Positions 36,093-45,539 of a stretch of DNA of 64,000 bases are shown here, piece after piece. The notes below the pieces were generated by a model. The model was given only the letters and a program-made list of their open reading frames with translations. It ran no database searches and was not told the DNA's origin. A program made the translations under genes and the position numbers. The DNA comes from CAYTEH01 sp964436765 (GTDB taxonomy: Bacteria > Patescibacteriota > Gracilibacteria > Peribacterales > Peribacteraceae), in contig CAYTEH010000004.1 in assembly GCA_964436765.1 (NCBI GenBank), positions 1 through 64,000 on the forward strand. Reading direction: 5' to 3'. Each line of letters begins with the position of its first letter. Within the stretch, counting starts at the first letter, position 1.

Positions 36093-37649
36093 ATGGATTC
36101 CATCATCGTCTTGCTCGCACTGCTTGCGGGCACCGCACTCGGAGTGCTTTTAGGCTGGCTGTGGTTTTCGCAAGGTAAGAAGATTTCGGCTGCGATGCAG
36201 TCGCAGATCGAAGAGAAACAGCGCCAGGCCGCGAAGCTCGACGCCAAGTTAAACGAAGCCCGCGCGCAGATCCGCTCCGCCGAGTCGGAGGCGAAGGCCA
36301 CTGCCAAGGAAATATTGAGCGAGGCCCGCATCCAGGCCAGCGAAATGGAGGCGAAACTGGAGAAGGAACAGGGCCGCGTGGAAGAGAAAGAGCGCAGCCT
36401 CGACGAGAAAGTGAAGGAAGTGGAACGCCAGCGCTCCGCTGCGCATCAGCTGCAGAAGGACCTGGAGGAAATGAAAACCGAACTCTCCGTCGCCAGCGCC
36501 AAGCACCGTGAAGCACTGGAAAAGGCTGCCAAGCTCACCGAGGACGAAGCGAAAAAGCAGCTGTGGACGGAAATTGAGAAGGAGTTCTCCTCGCACTTCG
36601 CCGCGCAGATCAAGCTGAAGAAAGAAGAGATGGAGGGAGAAGCCGAGGAAAAAGCGAAGAATCTGATGGCAGAGGCCATGCAGCGCTATGCTTCGGAAGT
36701 GGCGAGCGAATCCACCGCCACCGTGGTGCAGCTCCCGAGCGACGATATCAAGGGCAAGATCATCGGCAAGGAAGGCCGCAACATCATCGCGTTCGAATCC
36801 GCGACGGGCGTCGATGTGATCATCGACGACACCCCCGGCGCCATCGTGCTCTCGGGCTTCGATCTGGTGCGCCGCTACGTCGCCAAGCTCGCGATGGAGA
36901 AGCTCATCCAGGACGGACGCATCCAGCCGGCGAGAATCGAGGAAATCGTCGTGAAGGTGAAGGAGCAGGTGGGCAAGATGATGCTTGAGTTCGGCAAACG
37001 CGCGACCGAGGAGCTGGGCATCCAGGGCTACCCGCAGGACCTGCTCAAGATCATCGGCCGCCTGCGTTTCCGCACCAGCTACGGCCAGAACGTGCTGAAG
37101 CACTCCGTCGAAATGGCCCACCTCGGCCGCATGATGGCCGAGGAAATCGGCTGCGACGCGAGCATCGTGGTGGAAGGCTGCCTCCTGCACGATATCGGCA
37201 AGGCGCTGGACCACGAGGTCACCGGCACGCACGTCGAGATCGGCGTGGAGATCTGCAAGCGCTTCAAGGTGCGCCCCGAGGTGATCCACTGCGTGGCAGC
37301 GCACCACGAAGACATCCCCATGGCCACGCCCGAAGCCTTCGTGGTGGCTGCTGCTGACGCCATCTCCGGCGCGCGGCCGGGTGCCCGCAGGGAATCGATC
37401 GAGGAATACTTCAAGCGCCTCCGCGCTCTGGAAGACGTCGCCAAGGGGTTCGAGGGCGTGCAGCGTGCCTTCGCCATCTCGGCGGGCCGCGAAGTGCGCG
37501 TGTTCGTGGATACCAAGCGCATCGACGACCTCACCCAGGAGAAACTCGCCAAAGACATCGCCAAGAAGATCGAGGGCGAGCTCACCTACCCCGGCGTGAT
37601 CAAGGTGAATGTCATTCGAGAACGTCGGATTGAAGAGTTAGCAAAATAG
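36093..37649 (+). CDS. rny: Ribonuclease Y
   Basis: This 518-residue membrane-bound endoribonuclease starts mRNA decay. In order: an N-terminal membrane anchor (IIVLLALLAGTALGVLLGWL), a coiled coil at about residues 30-190, a KH RNA-binding domain (KGKIIGKEGRNIIAFESATG), an HD domain with the metal-binding HD in CLLHDIGKALDHE and the His pair in VAAHHEDIP, and the conserved C-terminal region ending IRERRIEELAK. Length and order match the family. It is monocistronic, followed by two palindromic repeats. Confidence 0.96.
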   Translation: MDSIIVLLALLAGTALGVLLGWLWFSQGKKISAAMQSQIEEKQRQAAKLDAKLNEARAQIRSAESEAKATAKEILSEARIQASEMEAKLEKEQGRVEEKERSLDEKVKEVERQRSAAHQLQKDLEEMKTELSVASAKHREALEKAAKLTEDEAKKQLWTEIEKEFSSHFAAQIKLKKEEMEGEAEEKAKNLMAEAMQRYASEVASESTATVVQLPSDDIKGKIIGKEGRNIIAFESATGVDVIIDDTPGAIVLSGFDLVRRYVAKLAMEKLIQDGRIQPARIEEIVVKVKEQVGKMMLEFGKRATEELGIQGYPQDLLKIIGRLRFRTSYGQNVLKHSVEMAHLGRMMAEEIGCDASIVVEGCLLHDIGKALDHEVTGTHVEIGVEICKRFKVRPEVIHCVAAHHEDIPMATPEAFVVAAADAISGARPGARRESIEEYFKRLRALEDVAKGFEGVQRAFAISAGREVRVFVDTKRIDDLTQEKLAKDIAKKIEGELTYPGVIKVNVIRERRIEELAK

Positions 37650-37655
37650 GAGCCT

Positions 37656-37704
37656 GCCCTGAGCGAGCCCCGCACTTCGAACCGTGCGGGGCGAGTCGAA
37701 GGGA
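37656..37704. repeat. Dispersed palindromic repeat (CCTGAGC...TCGAAGG type)
   Basis: CCCTGAGCGAGCCCCGCAC pairs with GTGCGGGGCGAGTCGAAGGG. Related end words (CCTGAGC, TCGAAGG) recur at 53735-53810. Confidence 0.75.
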
Positions 37705-37735
37705 GGAATTGGCAAAATAAATATTCGACGTTGTG

Positions 37736-37770
37736 CGCGTAGAGACGTCCCGGCGGGACGTCTCTACGCG
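37736..37770. repeat. GTAGAGACG palindrome
   Basis: CGCGTAGAGACGTCCC and GGGACGTCTCTACGCG form a perfect 16-bp stem with a 3-base loop. A second member follows tuf at 45021-45053. Confidence 0.9.
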
Positions 37771-37842
37771 TTGCCCGTTTGTGTCCAAACGACGGAGTCC
37801 CGCGCTTGGCCAGTGACATTCGCGTGGTCATCCCGGAAAAAA

Positions 37843-37855
37843 TACGATAGATTGA
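37843..37855 (+). promoter_or_regulatory. -10 box TACGAT six bases before the start: leaderless
   Basis: TACGAT at 37843-37848 is followed by six bases and the ATG at 37855. Confidence 0.5.
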
Positions 37856-38379
37856 TGCTCATCCGTCAGATCTCCGCCACCATCGCGCTGTCGGCAATCA
37901 TGCTGATCGGCCTCATCGGCTCGGCACACGCACTTACTCCGTACGATGTGTTCGGCGGGCAGGATTCGTCGGGTACCGGCGCGGGAGAGCCGCAGGGTGA
38001 CATGCCCGCCGAGGGACAGCAAAAACCGTACACAGTGATCACAACCGAAGTCTCGCCCGGCTCATTTGAAGAAACCACGGTGTATGAGGAGTCGCCAGTG
38101 ATGGAAGCGCGACCGGCGACAGTGCCCGCACAGAGCGGCACGTCTCAGTCCTCGGACAATACGACGGTACCGGCGTTGCCGGCAACCACAGAACAGCCGG
38201 TTGCGGGGAACGCCTCAAGCGACGAATCAGCGTTGCAGGAACCTCTGCCGCAGCTGAGCGAATCGGCGCCCACGCCGATGCTCAACCTCGTTGCACAGAT
38301 CGTCTCGATCGTGGCGGTGACGGGCTTTGCCGGGGGCGTGTTCCTGACGCTCCGCAAGCCGCCGATGCCGGCGGCGTGA
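37855..38379 (+). CDS. Exported Pro/Ser/Thr-rich protein with C-terminal membrane anchor
   Basis: This 174-residue protein starts at MLIRQISATIALSAIMLIGL, fixed by the adjacent -10 box; its signal peptide likely ends after SAHA. Residues 30-135 are low-complexity Pro/Glu/Ser/Thr. A single C-terminal helix (LVAQIVSIVAVTGFAGGVFL) is followed by a short basic tail. The layout (signal, disordered stalk, C-terminal helix with positive charge) matches a cell-surface stalk or spacer protein. No family recognised. Confidence 0.72.
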   Translation: MLIRQISATIALSAIMLIGLIGSAHALTPYDVFGGQDSSGTGAGEPQGDMPAEGQQKPYTVITTEVSPGSFEETTVYEESPVMEARPATVPAQSGTSQSSDNTTVPALPATTEQPVAGNASSDESALQEPLPQLSESAPTPMLNLVAQIVSIVAVTGFAGGVFLTLRKPPMPAA

Positions 38380-38407
38380 CGCAATAGAAAAAATATGCGC
38401 ATGGGCG

Positions 38408-38421
38408 TACAGTGGTCCCCA
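38408..38421 (+). promoter_or_regulatory. -10 box TACAGT seven bases before the start: leaderless
   Basis: TACAGT at 38408-38413 precedes the ATG at 38421 by seven bases. Confidence 0.5.
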
Positions 38422-40280
38422 TGATCACGAACAGGCTCGCATCACTCGCTGTATTCATGGCCGCTGGGGTTTTCGCCGTAGGATACTGGGCCGGATGGTC
38501 ACTGCAGGGCCAAACGACGAACGGCACCGCGCCCATCGTGATCAATGACGGCGGAGCGGGATACGCAACAACGGGAGCCTGGACGAGACTGACTGCGGGA
38601 AATTCCGGCAAGGGTTCGGCCTACATGGCCGGGTACTGGAACGACCTCTCGTATGTGAACCGCAGGACCGCGACCGCCCCGCAGGCGACCGCCAGCTGGA
38701 CCTTCCAGAACCTCCAGCCTGGCACCTACGAGGTGCAGGTGATTTGGCCGTACTTCGGCCCGAGCGTGCAGACAACCGCGTCCTCCTATGCCGTGAAGGC
38801 ACAGCAAGAGCAGACCTTCCCCGTGAGCCAAAATCAGAACCTGAACGCGCTGCCGGCAAATAAGGTGGCCGCCGACGGGAGGTTCCGATGGCTGAAACTT
38901 GGCAGTTTCTCTCCGAAAAACGGCACGATCACGGTGACGCTCACGGCGGGCGTGGGACTCACGAGTGCAGATGCGGCACGATTGGTGCGCGCAGGCGATG
39001 CCACGCAGGGTACGTCGATGCCGACTGTGCCCCCACCGCCGACAACGCTTCCGCGGACACCGACGACCCCTCCGACGCAGAATCGCGTCTCCAGGCAGAA
39101 CACTCCAGTATCGTCCCGCGCCCCGGTTGCAGTTGCATCGGTGTTCCCCTCCTACCAGGACCAGTGCTCGCAGGGCGGACCGGGAAAGATGGGGCTCCTC
39201 ATGAGCATGGACGGCCTGGTGCTCGGGTACACGGCCTTCGATGGCCCCAGCCAGAACGTGAACGCCACATCGAAGGTGTTTTTGTACGATGTTGGCACGA
39301 AGCAGATACAGCAATTCGGTACACCGTCGGCATATAACATCCTCCAGGGCATGAGCCCGAACGGCCGCTTCATCCTGGTACGCGAAGGACCTGCCGGAAA
39401 AGTCTACGACCGTATGGCCAACACATCGACGACGATCGAAAAGCCCGTGGGACTGGGTTCCATCACCGACGACGGGCGCTACGTGGCATACCAGGACCTG
39501 ACCCAGTGGATGACGAATAGCAGCAACCCACCTCGGGTCGCGCTCCTCGACCGCGAGACGAACACAACGAAGCAGGTGACATCGTCCAGCAACATCGGCG
39601 CGCGCCCCGCAGTGAGCGCCGACGGACGGTATGTCGCCTTCGCCCCGCTCCCGCCCCCGTCGCAATACCAGCCATCGACCATCCAGCTCTTCGATGCCAA
39701 CACAAACCTGGTCACCGATACGAAGCGCTCCGTCGGCATCAATTACGGTCGCTCCGAGATCCGGTTCATGCCCACCGGGACACAACCGAACGTGCTTGGA
39801 TATGCCGAACCGGTGAGCGCCGATGGCAGGGTCCGCATCTATGCAATACCAAGCCCCGCAGCCGAGCCGCGCAAAGCGCTCTCCACGACCGTGGCCGGGT
39901 ATGCATCGGTGGAATGGCGGCGCAGCTGGACCCATCAGTTCCTGGACCAGAGCATGCCGCAGTCGCCGGAGGGGCTGGCAGCCAAGTACACGTACGCCTA
40001 TACCTACATGGCACCGGGCACAAACACGGTGGACGGTTCCAGCTACGGCATCAACTACACTCCCCTGGAAACGGCACTGAGCGGCAACGGCCGCAAGGCG
40101 GCGTACGTCCTCGCCCGGGGCGACGTTCGCGAGGGTAACAAAGTGACCAACGTCTACTATTACGACCGCGACACGAAGACTCAGTCGCTGGTCGCGTCCG
40201 CCCCGGCAGGCTGCAAATTCGCGCCTGCACGACCGAGCCAGTGGTCTGCGGCGATGCTCGAGACGATCCTGCCGAAATAA
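38421..40280 (+). CDS. Exported golvesin-like/TolB-type beta-propeller protein
   Basis: This 619-residue protein has an N-terminal anchor (LASLAVFMAAGVFAVGYWAG). Residues 38-180 resemble the golvesin/xanthan-lyase carbohydrate-binding domain (IVINDGGAGYATTGAWTRLT, LQPGTYEVQVIWPYFG, RFRWLKLGSFSPKNG). A Pro/Thr-rich linker follows. From about residue 235 the sequence shows PD40/TolB-like blades with repeated 'SADGRYVAFAP', 'SPNGRFILVREG' and 'TDDGRYVAYQD' motifs. An extracellular binding role is inferred. The start was chosen as the ATG placed after the -10 box; a GTG at 38412 is less likely. Confidence 0.8.
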   Translation: MITNRLASLAVFMAAGVFAVGYWAGWSLQGQTTNGTAPIVINDGGAGYATTGAWTRLTAGNSGKGSAYMAGYWNDLSYVNRRTATAPQATASWTFQNLQPGTYEVQVIWPYFGPSVQTTASSYAVKAQQEQTFPVSQNQNLNALPANKVAADGRFRWLKLGSFSPKNGTITVTLTAGVGLTSADAARLVRAGDATQGTSMPTVPPPPTTLPRTPTTPPTQNRVSRQNTPVSSRAPVAVASVFPSYQDQCSQGGPGKMGLLMSMDGLVLGYTAFDGPSQNVNATSKVFLYDVGTKQIQQFGTPSAYNILQGMSPNGRFILVREGPAGKVYDRMANTSTTIEKPVGLGSITDDGRYVAYQDLTQWMTNSSNPPRVALLDRETNTTKQVTSSSNIGARPAVSADGRYVAFAPLPPPSQYQPSTIQLFDANTNLVTDTKRSVGINYGRSEIRFMPTGTQPNVLGYAEPVSADGRVRIYAIPSPAAEPRKALSTTVAGYASVEWRRSWTHQFLDQSMPQSPEGLAAKYTYAYTYMAPGTNTVDGSSYGINYTPLETALSGNGRKAAYVLARGDVREGNKVTNVYYYDRDTKTQSLVASAPAGCKFAPARPSQWSAAMLETILPK

Positions 40281-40361
40281 GCGACATTTTTCTGGCCAGA
40301 GGCATGAAAGACCATGCGCAGTCGAGGTGTCATCGGCGTCAACTGACCCGGTGACAACGAA

Positions 40362-40389
40362 GAAGAGGCGCACGCCGCTCCTCTTTTTA
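40362..40389 (+). terminator. Intrinsic terminator after the golvesin-like gene
   Basis: AGAGG...CCTCT arms around GCGCACGCCGC are followed by TTTTTAT. It also lies at the 3' end of the convergent mutY gene. Confidence 0.7.
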
Positions 40390-41481
40390 TTTCTTCAGGG
40401 CATATCGAGTCCCCTCCCTGGCAACGAGGGAATCTTGAACAAGTTTATTGATCAGTTTTTGAAGCCATGGCTTGTGCTCTTTTGACCAATCGATCGCCAC
40501 TTCTTTTCCAATGGTTTCCAGTGCCAGGCCCTTCGGCGCATCGCGCAACGCCTCGACCACTCGCCCGCGAAAGATGCGGTTTGGGACGAAGGTCGAGCCG
40601 ACGTAGCGACCAGGTTCCAATCTCTTCTGACTGGAGACCGAGACGCGCGCGCCGCGCGTCTTTACAAACATCTCACGCGTCGTCTTGCAGATACCTCTTG
40701 CAGTGAGCGGGCAGATGTCCCATTTGGGATTATTTTTCGTCTGCACGAGCGAACCGTAATCCATCAACGCCGCGTGCCAGTCGGCTGTGCTCGTGGAAGA
40801 AAAACCTAACGGTTTTCCTTCCACGGACCATCCTTTCCCTTTGTGGAGCCCTGCAGTCGCGGGACCCACGAGACCCGCGCTTTCGGACAATTGTTTCATT
40901 TGCATGTCATATCCCATGACAACAGACAAAATTTCTCCGGCCAAATCCAATAAATACTGATCATCTTTTTTCCAAGATCCATCCGCGTTCTCAGGTCCGA
41001 CGAATGTACGATGCAGAATCCTCCGGATGTTCGTATCGATACACGGGGTTGGGATATTGAATGCGAAGTTGCGGACGGCTCCCGCAGTGTAATGGCCGAT
41101 GCCTTTGATGCTGAGCAGCTGATCGAAATCGCTCGGGAACACGCCGCCGAATTCATCGATGATGACGCGCGCCGCGTCCCGCAACCTCAGAGCCCTGCTG
41201 TTATACCCCATCCCCCGCCACGCGATGAGGATTTGCGCATTGGATGCCGCCGCCAAAGACTCGAGAGTCGGGAAGGTACGGAGGAAGTTCTTGAACGTGA
41301 TGATGACGCGCGGCACCTGCGTCTGCTGCAGCATGATCTCGGAGACGAGCACCATGTATGCGCGCTGCGTGTCGTCGGAAACGTCGAGGTCGCGCCACGG
41401 GAGCTCACGCTTGTGACGTACATACCAGGATCGGATTTCTTGCACGAAGAGCCGGATACGTTCGTCACGTCGCATGCACAC
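40387..41481 (-). CDS. mutY: A/G-specific adenine glycosylase, atypical
   Basis: This 364-residue protein excises adenine opposite 8-oxoguanine. The HhH-GPD domain has the catalytic Glu in SEIMLQQTQV, the hairpin SIKGIGHYTAGAV and the catalytic Asp in PCIDTNIRR. Two departures are visible. The iron-sulfur loop, normally C-x6-C-x2-C-x5-C, reads VQTKNNPKWDICPL...GIC, so two of four Cys are lost. About 29 residues (SAGLVGPATAGLHKGKGWSV...) are inserted before ADWHAALMDYG, encoded by repeat DNA. The C-terminal NUDIX-like recognition domain is short or replaced by a winged-helix-like end. It may still be functional, since cluster-less homologues exist. Confidence 0.85.
   Translation of the reverse strand: MCMRRDERIRLFVQEIRSWYVRHKRELPWRDLDVSDDTQRAYMVLVSEIMLQQTQVPRVIITFKNFLRTFPTLESLAAASNAQILIAWRGMGYNSRALRLRDAARVIIDEFGGVFPSDFDQLLSIKGIGHYTAGAVRNFAFNIPTPCIDTNIRRILHRTFVGPENADGSWKKDDQYLLDLAGEILSVVMGYDMQMKQLSESAGLVGPATAGLHKGKGWSVEGKPLGFSSTSTADWHAALMDYGSLVQTKNNPKWDICPLTARGICKTTREMFVKTRGARVSVSSQKRLEPGRYVGSTFVPNRIFRGRVVEALRDAPKGLALETIGKEVAIDWSKEHKPWLQKLINKLVQDSLVAREGTRYALKK
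40800..40890. repeat. Repeat-derived in-frame insertion in mutY
   Basis: It contains AAAACC-TAAC-GGTTTT and GCGGG...CCCGC inverted repeats. CCACGGACCATCCTTTCCCT at 40821-40840 matches 19 of 20 bases of an intergenic sequence at 45624-45643, which identifies the segment as mobile repeat DNA. Confidence 0.75.
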
Positions 41482-41570
41482 CTATTCTAGATCACGACAC
41501 AAAAAACCAGGAATTTGGCTGCTGACACTGGGATTTCCTTCATGGGAAGGACTATGATCTTCGCTCATCC

Positions 41571-43337
41571 ATGAAAGCATTTATCGCCCTCCTCTCGGCT
41601 TCGTGGCGGTACGCCAAAGGCAGGCGCCTGCTCGTCGTGCTGTACGTGTTCATGTTCATCTGCGCGAACGTCGTGCTGCTGCTGGAACCCATCGCCATCG
41701 CGTACCTGCTCAACATCATTCAGACGATGACGACGCAGAGCGACCCGCTCGGGAAGATGATGACAGCCTTCGCCTACATGGTGCTGATCCAGGTCGGGTT
41801 CTGGGCTTTCCACGGTCCGGCGAGGCTTCTGGAAAATAACACGGCGTTCCACGCGCGCCTCATGTTCAAGCATCACCTCTTCCGCATCGTGACATCGCTC
41901 CCGGTGCAGTGGCACAAGGACAATCACTCGGGGCAAAGCATCAACAAGATCGCGAAGGCGACCAACGGACTCTATGGGTTCATCAGTAATGGCTGGCAGT
42001 TCATCGAGATGATCATCCGACTCGTGGGCGCGGTGATCGCGCTCTTTCTCATCCTCCCCGCCGCGGCGGCGATCGCGGTGGCGGTGAGCGCCGTGGCGCT
42101 GATCGTGGTGTTCGTCTTCGACGCGTTCCTGCTGAAGCAGTACGAAGCCATCAACGAGCAGGACCACTTTGTGGCCTCGGCGCTGCACGATTACGTCACC
42201 AACATCATCACGGTCATCACGCTCCGGCTGGAGACGCTCACCCAGAACGAGCTGATCAAGCGCATGACGCACTACTTCCCCCTCTATAAGAGGAACAACA
42301 TGGTCAACGAGTCCAAGTGGTTTCTGACGACGGTGATCGTGTCGCTCATGACGGTGATCGTCCTCGCTTGGTATTCGTACACGACCCTCAGGGCCGGCCA
42401 GGCGATCGTCGCGGGAACGTTCTTCATGCTCTACGACTACCTGCAGAAGATCGGCAACTCCTTCTATACATTCGCGTGGAAGTACAGCGGCACCATCGAG
42501 CAGTACGCCGACCTGCGGGCCGCCGACGGCATCCTCAAAGCCGACCGGAGCGAGCAGAACGCCAGCCTCTGTCTGCCGACGCACTGGAAGAAGGTGCAGA
42601 TCACCGGCCTGAAGTTCTCGTACGAAGACGCCGAGAAGAAGCGCCATCATTTGAAAGACATTTTTCTGACACTGGAAAGGGGGAAGAAAATCGCGCTGGT
42701 AGGCGAGAGCGGCAGCGGCAAGAGCACGCTCATGAGCCTCATCCGCGGCCTGCACATGACGGATGACGTCACCGTGACTGCGGACGGGAAGAAACTGAAG
42801 AAAGGCCTCCGGTGCATCGGCGCGCATGTCACGCTGATCCCCCAGGAACCCGAAATCTTCGCCAACACCATCGAGTACAACATCACGGTGGATACCGAGC
42901 AATCGAAGAAGGACGTGCTGCACTACGTCGAGCTCGCCCGGTTCACGAACGTGCTGAACCGCCTTCCGAAGGGCCTGAAGACGGACATCGCGGAGAAAGG
43001 CGTGAACCTGAGCGGCGGCGAGAAGCAGCGCCTGGCGCTTGCCCGCGGCATCTTCGCTGCGGAAGAGAGCGACATCATCCTGCTCGACGAGCCCACCAGC
43101 TCGGTGGATTCCAAAAACGAACTCGAGATCCACAAGAACATCTTCGGGTACTTCAACGACCGTTGCGTGATCTCCTCCATCCACCGCCTGCATCTTCTTC
43201 CTTTATTCGATGAAGTCTATGTTCTGGAGAAAGGAGAGGTGATCGAGCACGGAACGCCGGAGGAACTGATGAATGGAAGCGGGCACCTGAGCAAACTGTG
43301 GAAGACCTATAATGAGAGCAGGAAGCGGACATCATAA
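41571..43337 (+). CDS. ABC exporter (fused permease and ATPase)
   Basis: This 588-residue half-transporter has a six-helix ABC transmembrane domain (residues 20-310) and a C-terminal ATPase. The Walker A GESGSGKST is near residue 380, the signature LSGGEKQRLALARG near 482, and the Walker B IILLDEPTSSVDS follows, with the H-loop in ISSIHRLH. It probably works as a homodimer. The substrate is not evident: lipid, peptide or drug exporters share this form. TATGAT at 41553-41558 lies 12 bases before the ATG. A strong hairpin terminator follows. Confidence 0.92.
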   Translation: MKAFIALLSASWRYAKGRRLLVVLYVFMFICANVVLLLEPIAIAYLLNIIQTMTTQSDPLGKMMTAFAYMVLIQVGFWAFHGPARLLENNTAFHARLMFKHHLFRIVTSLPVQWHKDNHSGQSINKIAKATNGLYGFISNGWQFIEMIIRLVGAVIALFLILPAAAAIAVAVSAVALIVVFVFDAFLLKQYEAINEQDHFVASALHDYVTNIITVITLRLETLTQNELIKRMTHYFPLYKRNNMVNESKWFLTTVIVSLMTVIVLAWYSYTTLRAGQAIVAGTFFMLYDYLQKIGNSFYTFAWKYSGTIEQYADLRAADGILKADRSEQNASLCLPTHWKKVQITGLKFSYEDAEKKRHHLKDIFLTLERGKKIALVGESGSGKSTLMSLIRGLHMTDDVTVTADGKKLKKGLRCIGAHVTLIPQEPEIFANTIEYNITVDTEQSKKDVLHYVELARFTNVLNRLPKGLKTDIAEKGVNLSGGEKQRLALARGIFAAEESDIILLDEPTSSVDSKNELEIHKNIFGYFNDRCVISSIHRLHLLPLFDEVYVLEKGEVIEHGTPEELMNGSGHLSKLWKTYNESRKRTS

Positions 43338-43342
43338 AAGAA

Positions 43343-43361
43343 GCCCCGTCCTGGACGGGGC
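43343..43361. terminator. Hairpin terminator
   Basis: GCCCCGTC-CTG-GACGGGGC forms a perfect 8-bp stem just after the ABC exporter gene, facing the small interrupted ORF on the other strand. Confidence 0.8.
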
Positions 43362-43381
43362 GTTTCGTTGTTCCAAAGGCG

Positions 43382-43615
43382 TCAGTCGCCTTTCATTCTC
43401 TCAATGGCCAGCGCGGCCTCCCCAAAGAGGCCAAAGCAGAGCAGAGCCACCATGCAAGCCGGCAGGAGGCCCGGCGCCAGCACCAGATGCCGGACCTTCA
43501 GGTCACGGGTGAACTTCTAGGCCCAGAGGGCCACGCCCACGTGCCATATGAGGGCGAGGATGCCAACGAACATCAGCGTCCTCGGCCAATCGATCGACTC
43601 GAACCATTCAGACAT
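43382..43615 (-). pseudogene. Small two-TM membrane protein gene with in-frame amber stop
   Basis: From the ATG at 43615 the frame reads MSEWFESIDWPRTLMFVGIL...VGVALWA, then TAG (43517-43519), then continues without other stops as KFTRDLKVRHLVLAPGLLPA...ERMKGD and TGA at 43382. Both parts contain one hydrophobic helix and have strong GC bias at third positions, so they were one 77-residue protein. A good Shine-Dalgarno (AAGGAGAG) lies five bases before the ATG, rare in this window. It could be a point mutation, sequencing error, or a truncated 32-residue protein. Confidence 0.55.
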
Positions 43616-43734
43616 CGGACTCTCCTTATTATTAGAAGGAACAAACGGTTACCCCACGCCTACGCGGCACAGGGACCGGGCGACTATAGGGGTTCGTATG
43701 CGGCAAATCGATGCTGTTTTTGCTCCACTTGGTG

Positions 43735-43764
43735 TTGACTCGGCCAAGGAACATTCTCTAGACT
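43735..43764 (+). promoter_or_regulatory. Promoter of tuf
   Basis: TTGACT at 43735-43740 and TAGACT at 43759-43764 are spaced 18 bp. The ~60-nt leader is pyrimidine-rich with no Shine-Dalgarno. Confidence 0.65.
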
Positions 43765-43830
43765 CTCCGGGCTCTCAGAAGCTATTATTCACGGGAGTTT
43801 CTTTTTTCTCCCCCTTTACCCTCCTTTCGT

Positions 43831-45012
<1,182 letters not shown>

Positions 45013-45020
45013 TCCCCGTC

Positions 45021-45053
45021 CCGTAGAGACGCGCCTCCGGCGCGTCTCTACGG
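45021..45053. repeat. GTAGAGACG palindrome after tuf
   Basis: CCGTAGAGACGCGCC and GGCGCGTCTCTACGG form a perfect stem. Same family as 37736-37770. It lies in the tuf-rpsJ spacer. Confidence 0.9.
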
Positions 45054-45098
45054 GGTCCGGTTGATCATCACCTCCTCTGCTCTTTCACCCCCAGCCCC

Positions 45099-45533
45099 AT
45101 GACGCCTACCGCCAAGAAACCGTCCGTTACAAAGAAGGCCCCCGCCAAGAAGGCGACGGCCAAAGGTTCCGCCGCGAAGGCGTCCGCCGACGATAAAGCG
45201 GTCGCACACAAAAAAGAGGAGAAGTCCGAACCCCGCATCAGGATCCGCCTGAGCGCCTTTGACCATACGGTTCTCGACGAAGCCGCGCAGAAGATCGTGG
45301 AGACGGCCGAGCGCAGCGGCGCAGTGGTCCACGGCCCGATCCCCCTCCCCACGAAGATCCGCAAATTCACGGTGAACCGCTCGACCTTCGTGCACAAAGA
45401 CGCGCGCGACCAGTTCGAGATGCGCACGCACCGCCGCTTGATCGACCTCACCGAGACGACCTTCAAGACGGTCGAGAGCCTCCAGGGCCTCTCGCTCGCC
45501 TCCGGCGTGGAGATCGAGATCAAGATGAGCTAA
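45099..45533 (+). CDS. rpsJ: 30S ribosomal protein S10 with N-terminal extension
   Basis: The last ~100 of 144 residues are S10: IRIRLSAFDHTVLDEAAQKI, GPIPLPTKIRKFTVNRSTFV and the conserved end ASGVEIEIKMS. The first ~44 residues are an added Ala/Lys-rich tail (AKKPSVTKKAPAKKATAKGS), likely disordered and RNA-binding, compared with about 103 residues in most bacteria. It follows tuf. Confidence 0.95.
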   Translation: MTPTAKKPSVTKKAPAKKATAKGSAAKASADDKAVAHKKEEKSEPRIRIRLSAFDHTVLDEAAQKIVETAERSGAVVHGPIPLPTKIRKFTVNRSTFVHKDARDQFEMRTHRRLIDLTETTFKTVESLQGLSLASGVEIEIKMS

Positions 45534-45539
45534 ATTTCG

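Noticed and set aside
38499..40373. 624-codon minus-strand open frame opposite the golvesin-like gene
   Set aside because: Arg/Cys/His-rich antisense translation; the + strand has a signal anchor, a binding domain and propeller blades.
41565..43193. 542-codon minus-strand open frame opposite the ABC exporter
   Set aside because: His/Asp/Arg-rich shadow; the + strand has Walker A, signature and Walker B motifs.
43487..43738. 83-codon + strand ORF upstream of tuf
   Set aside because: It is opposite the interrupted small membrane gene and has no domain or start signal.
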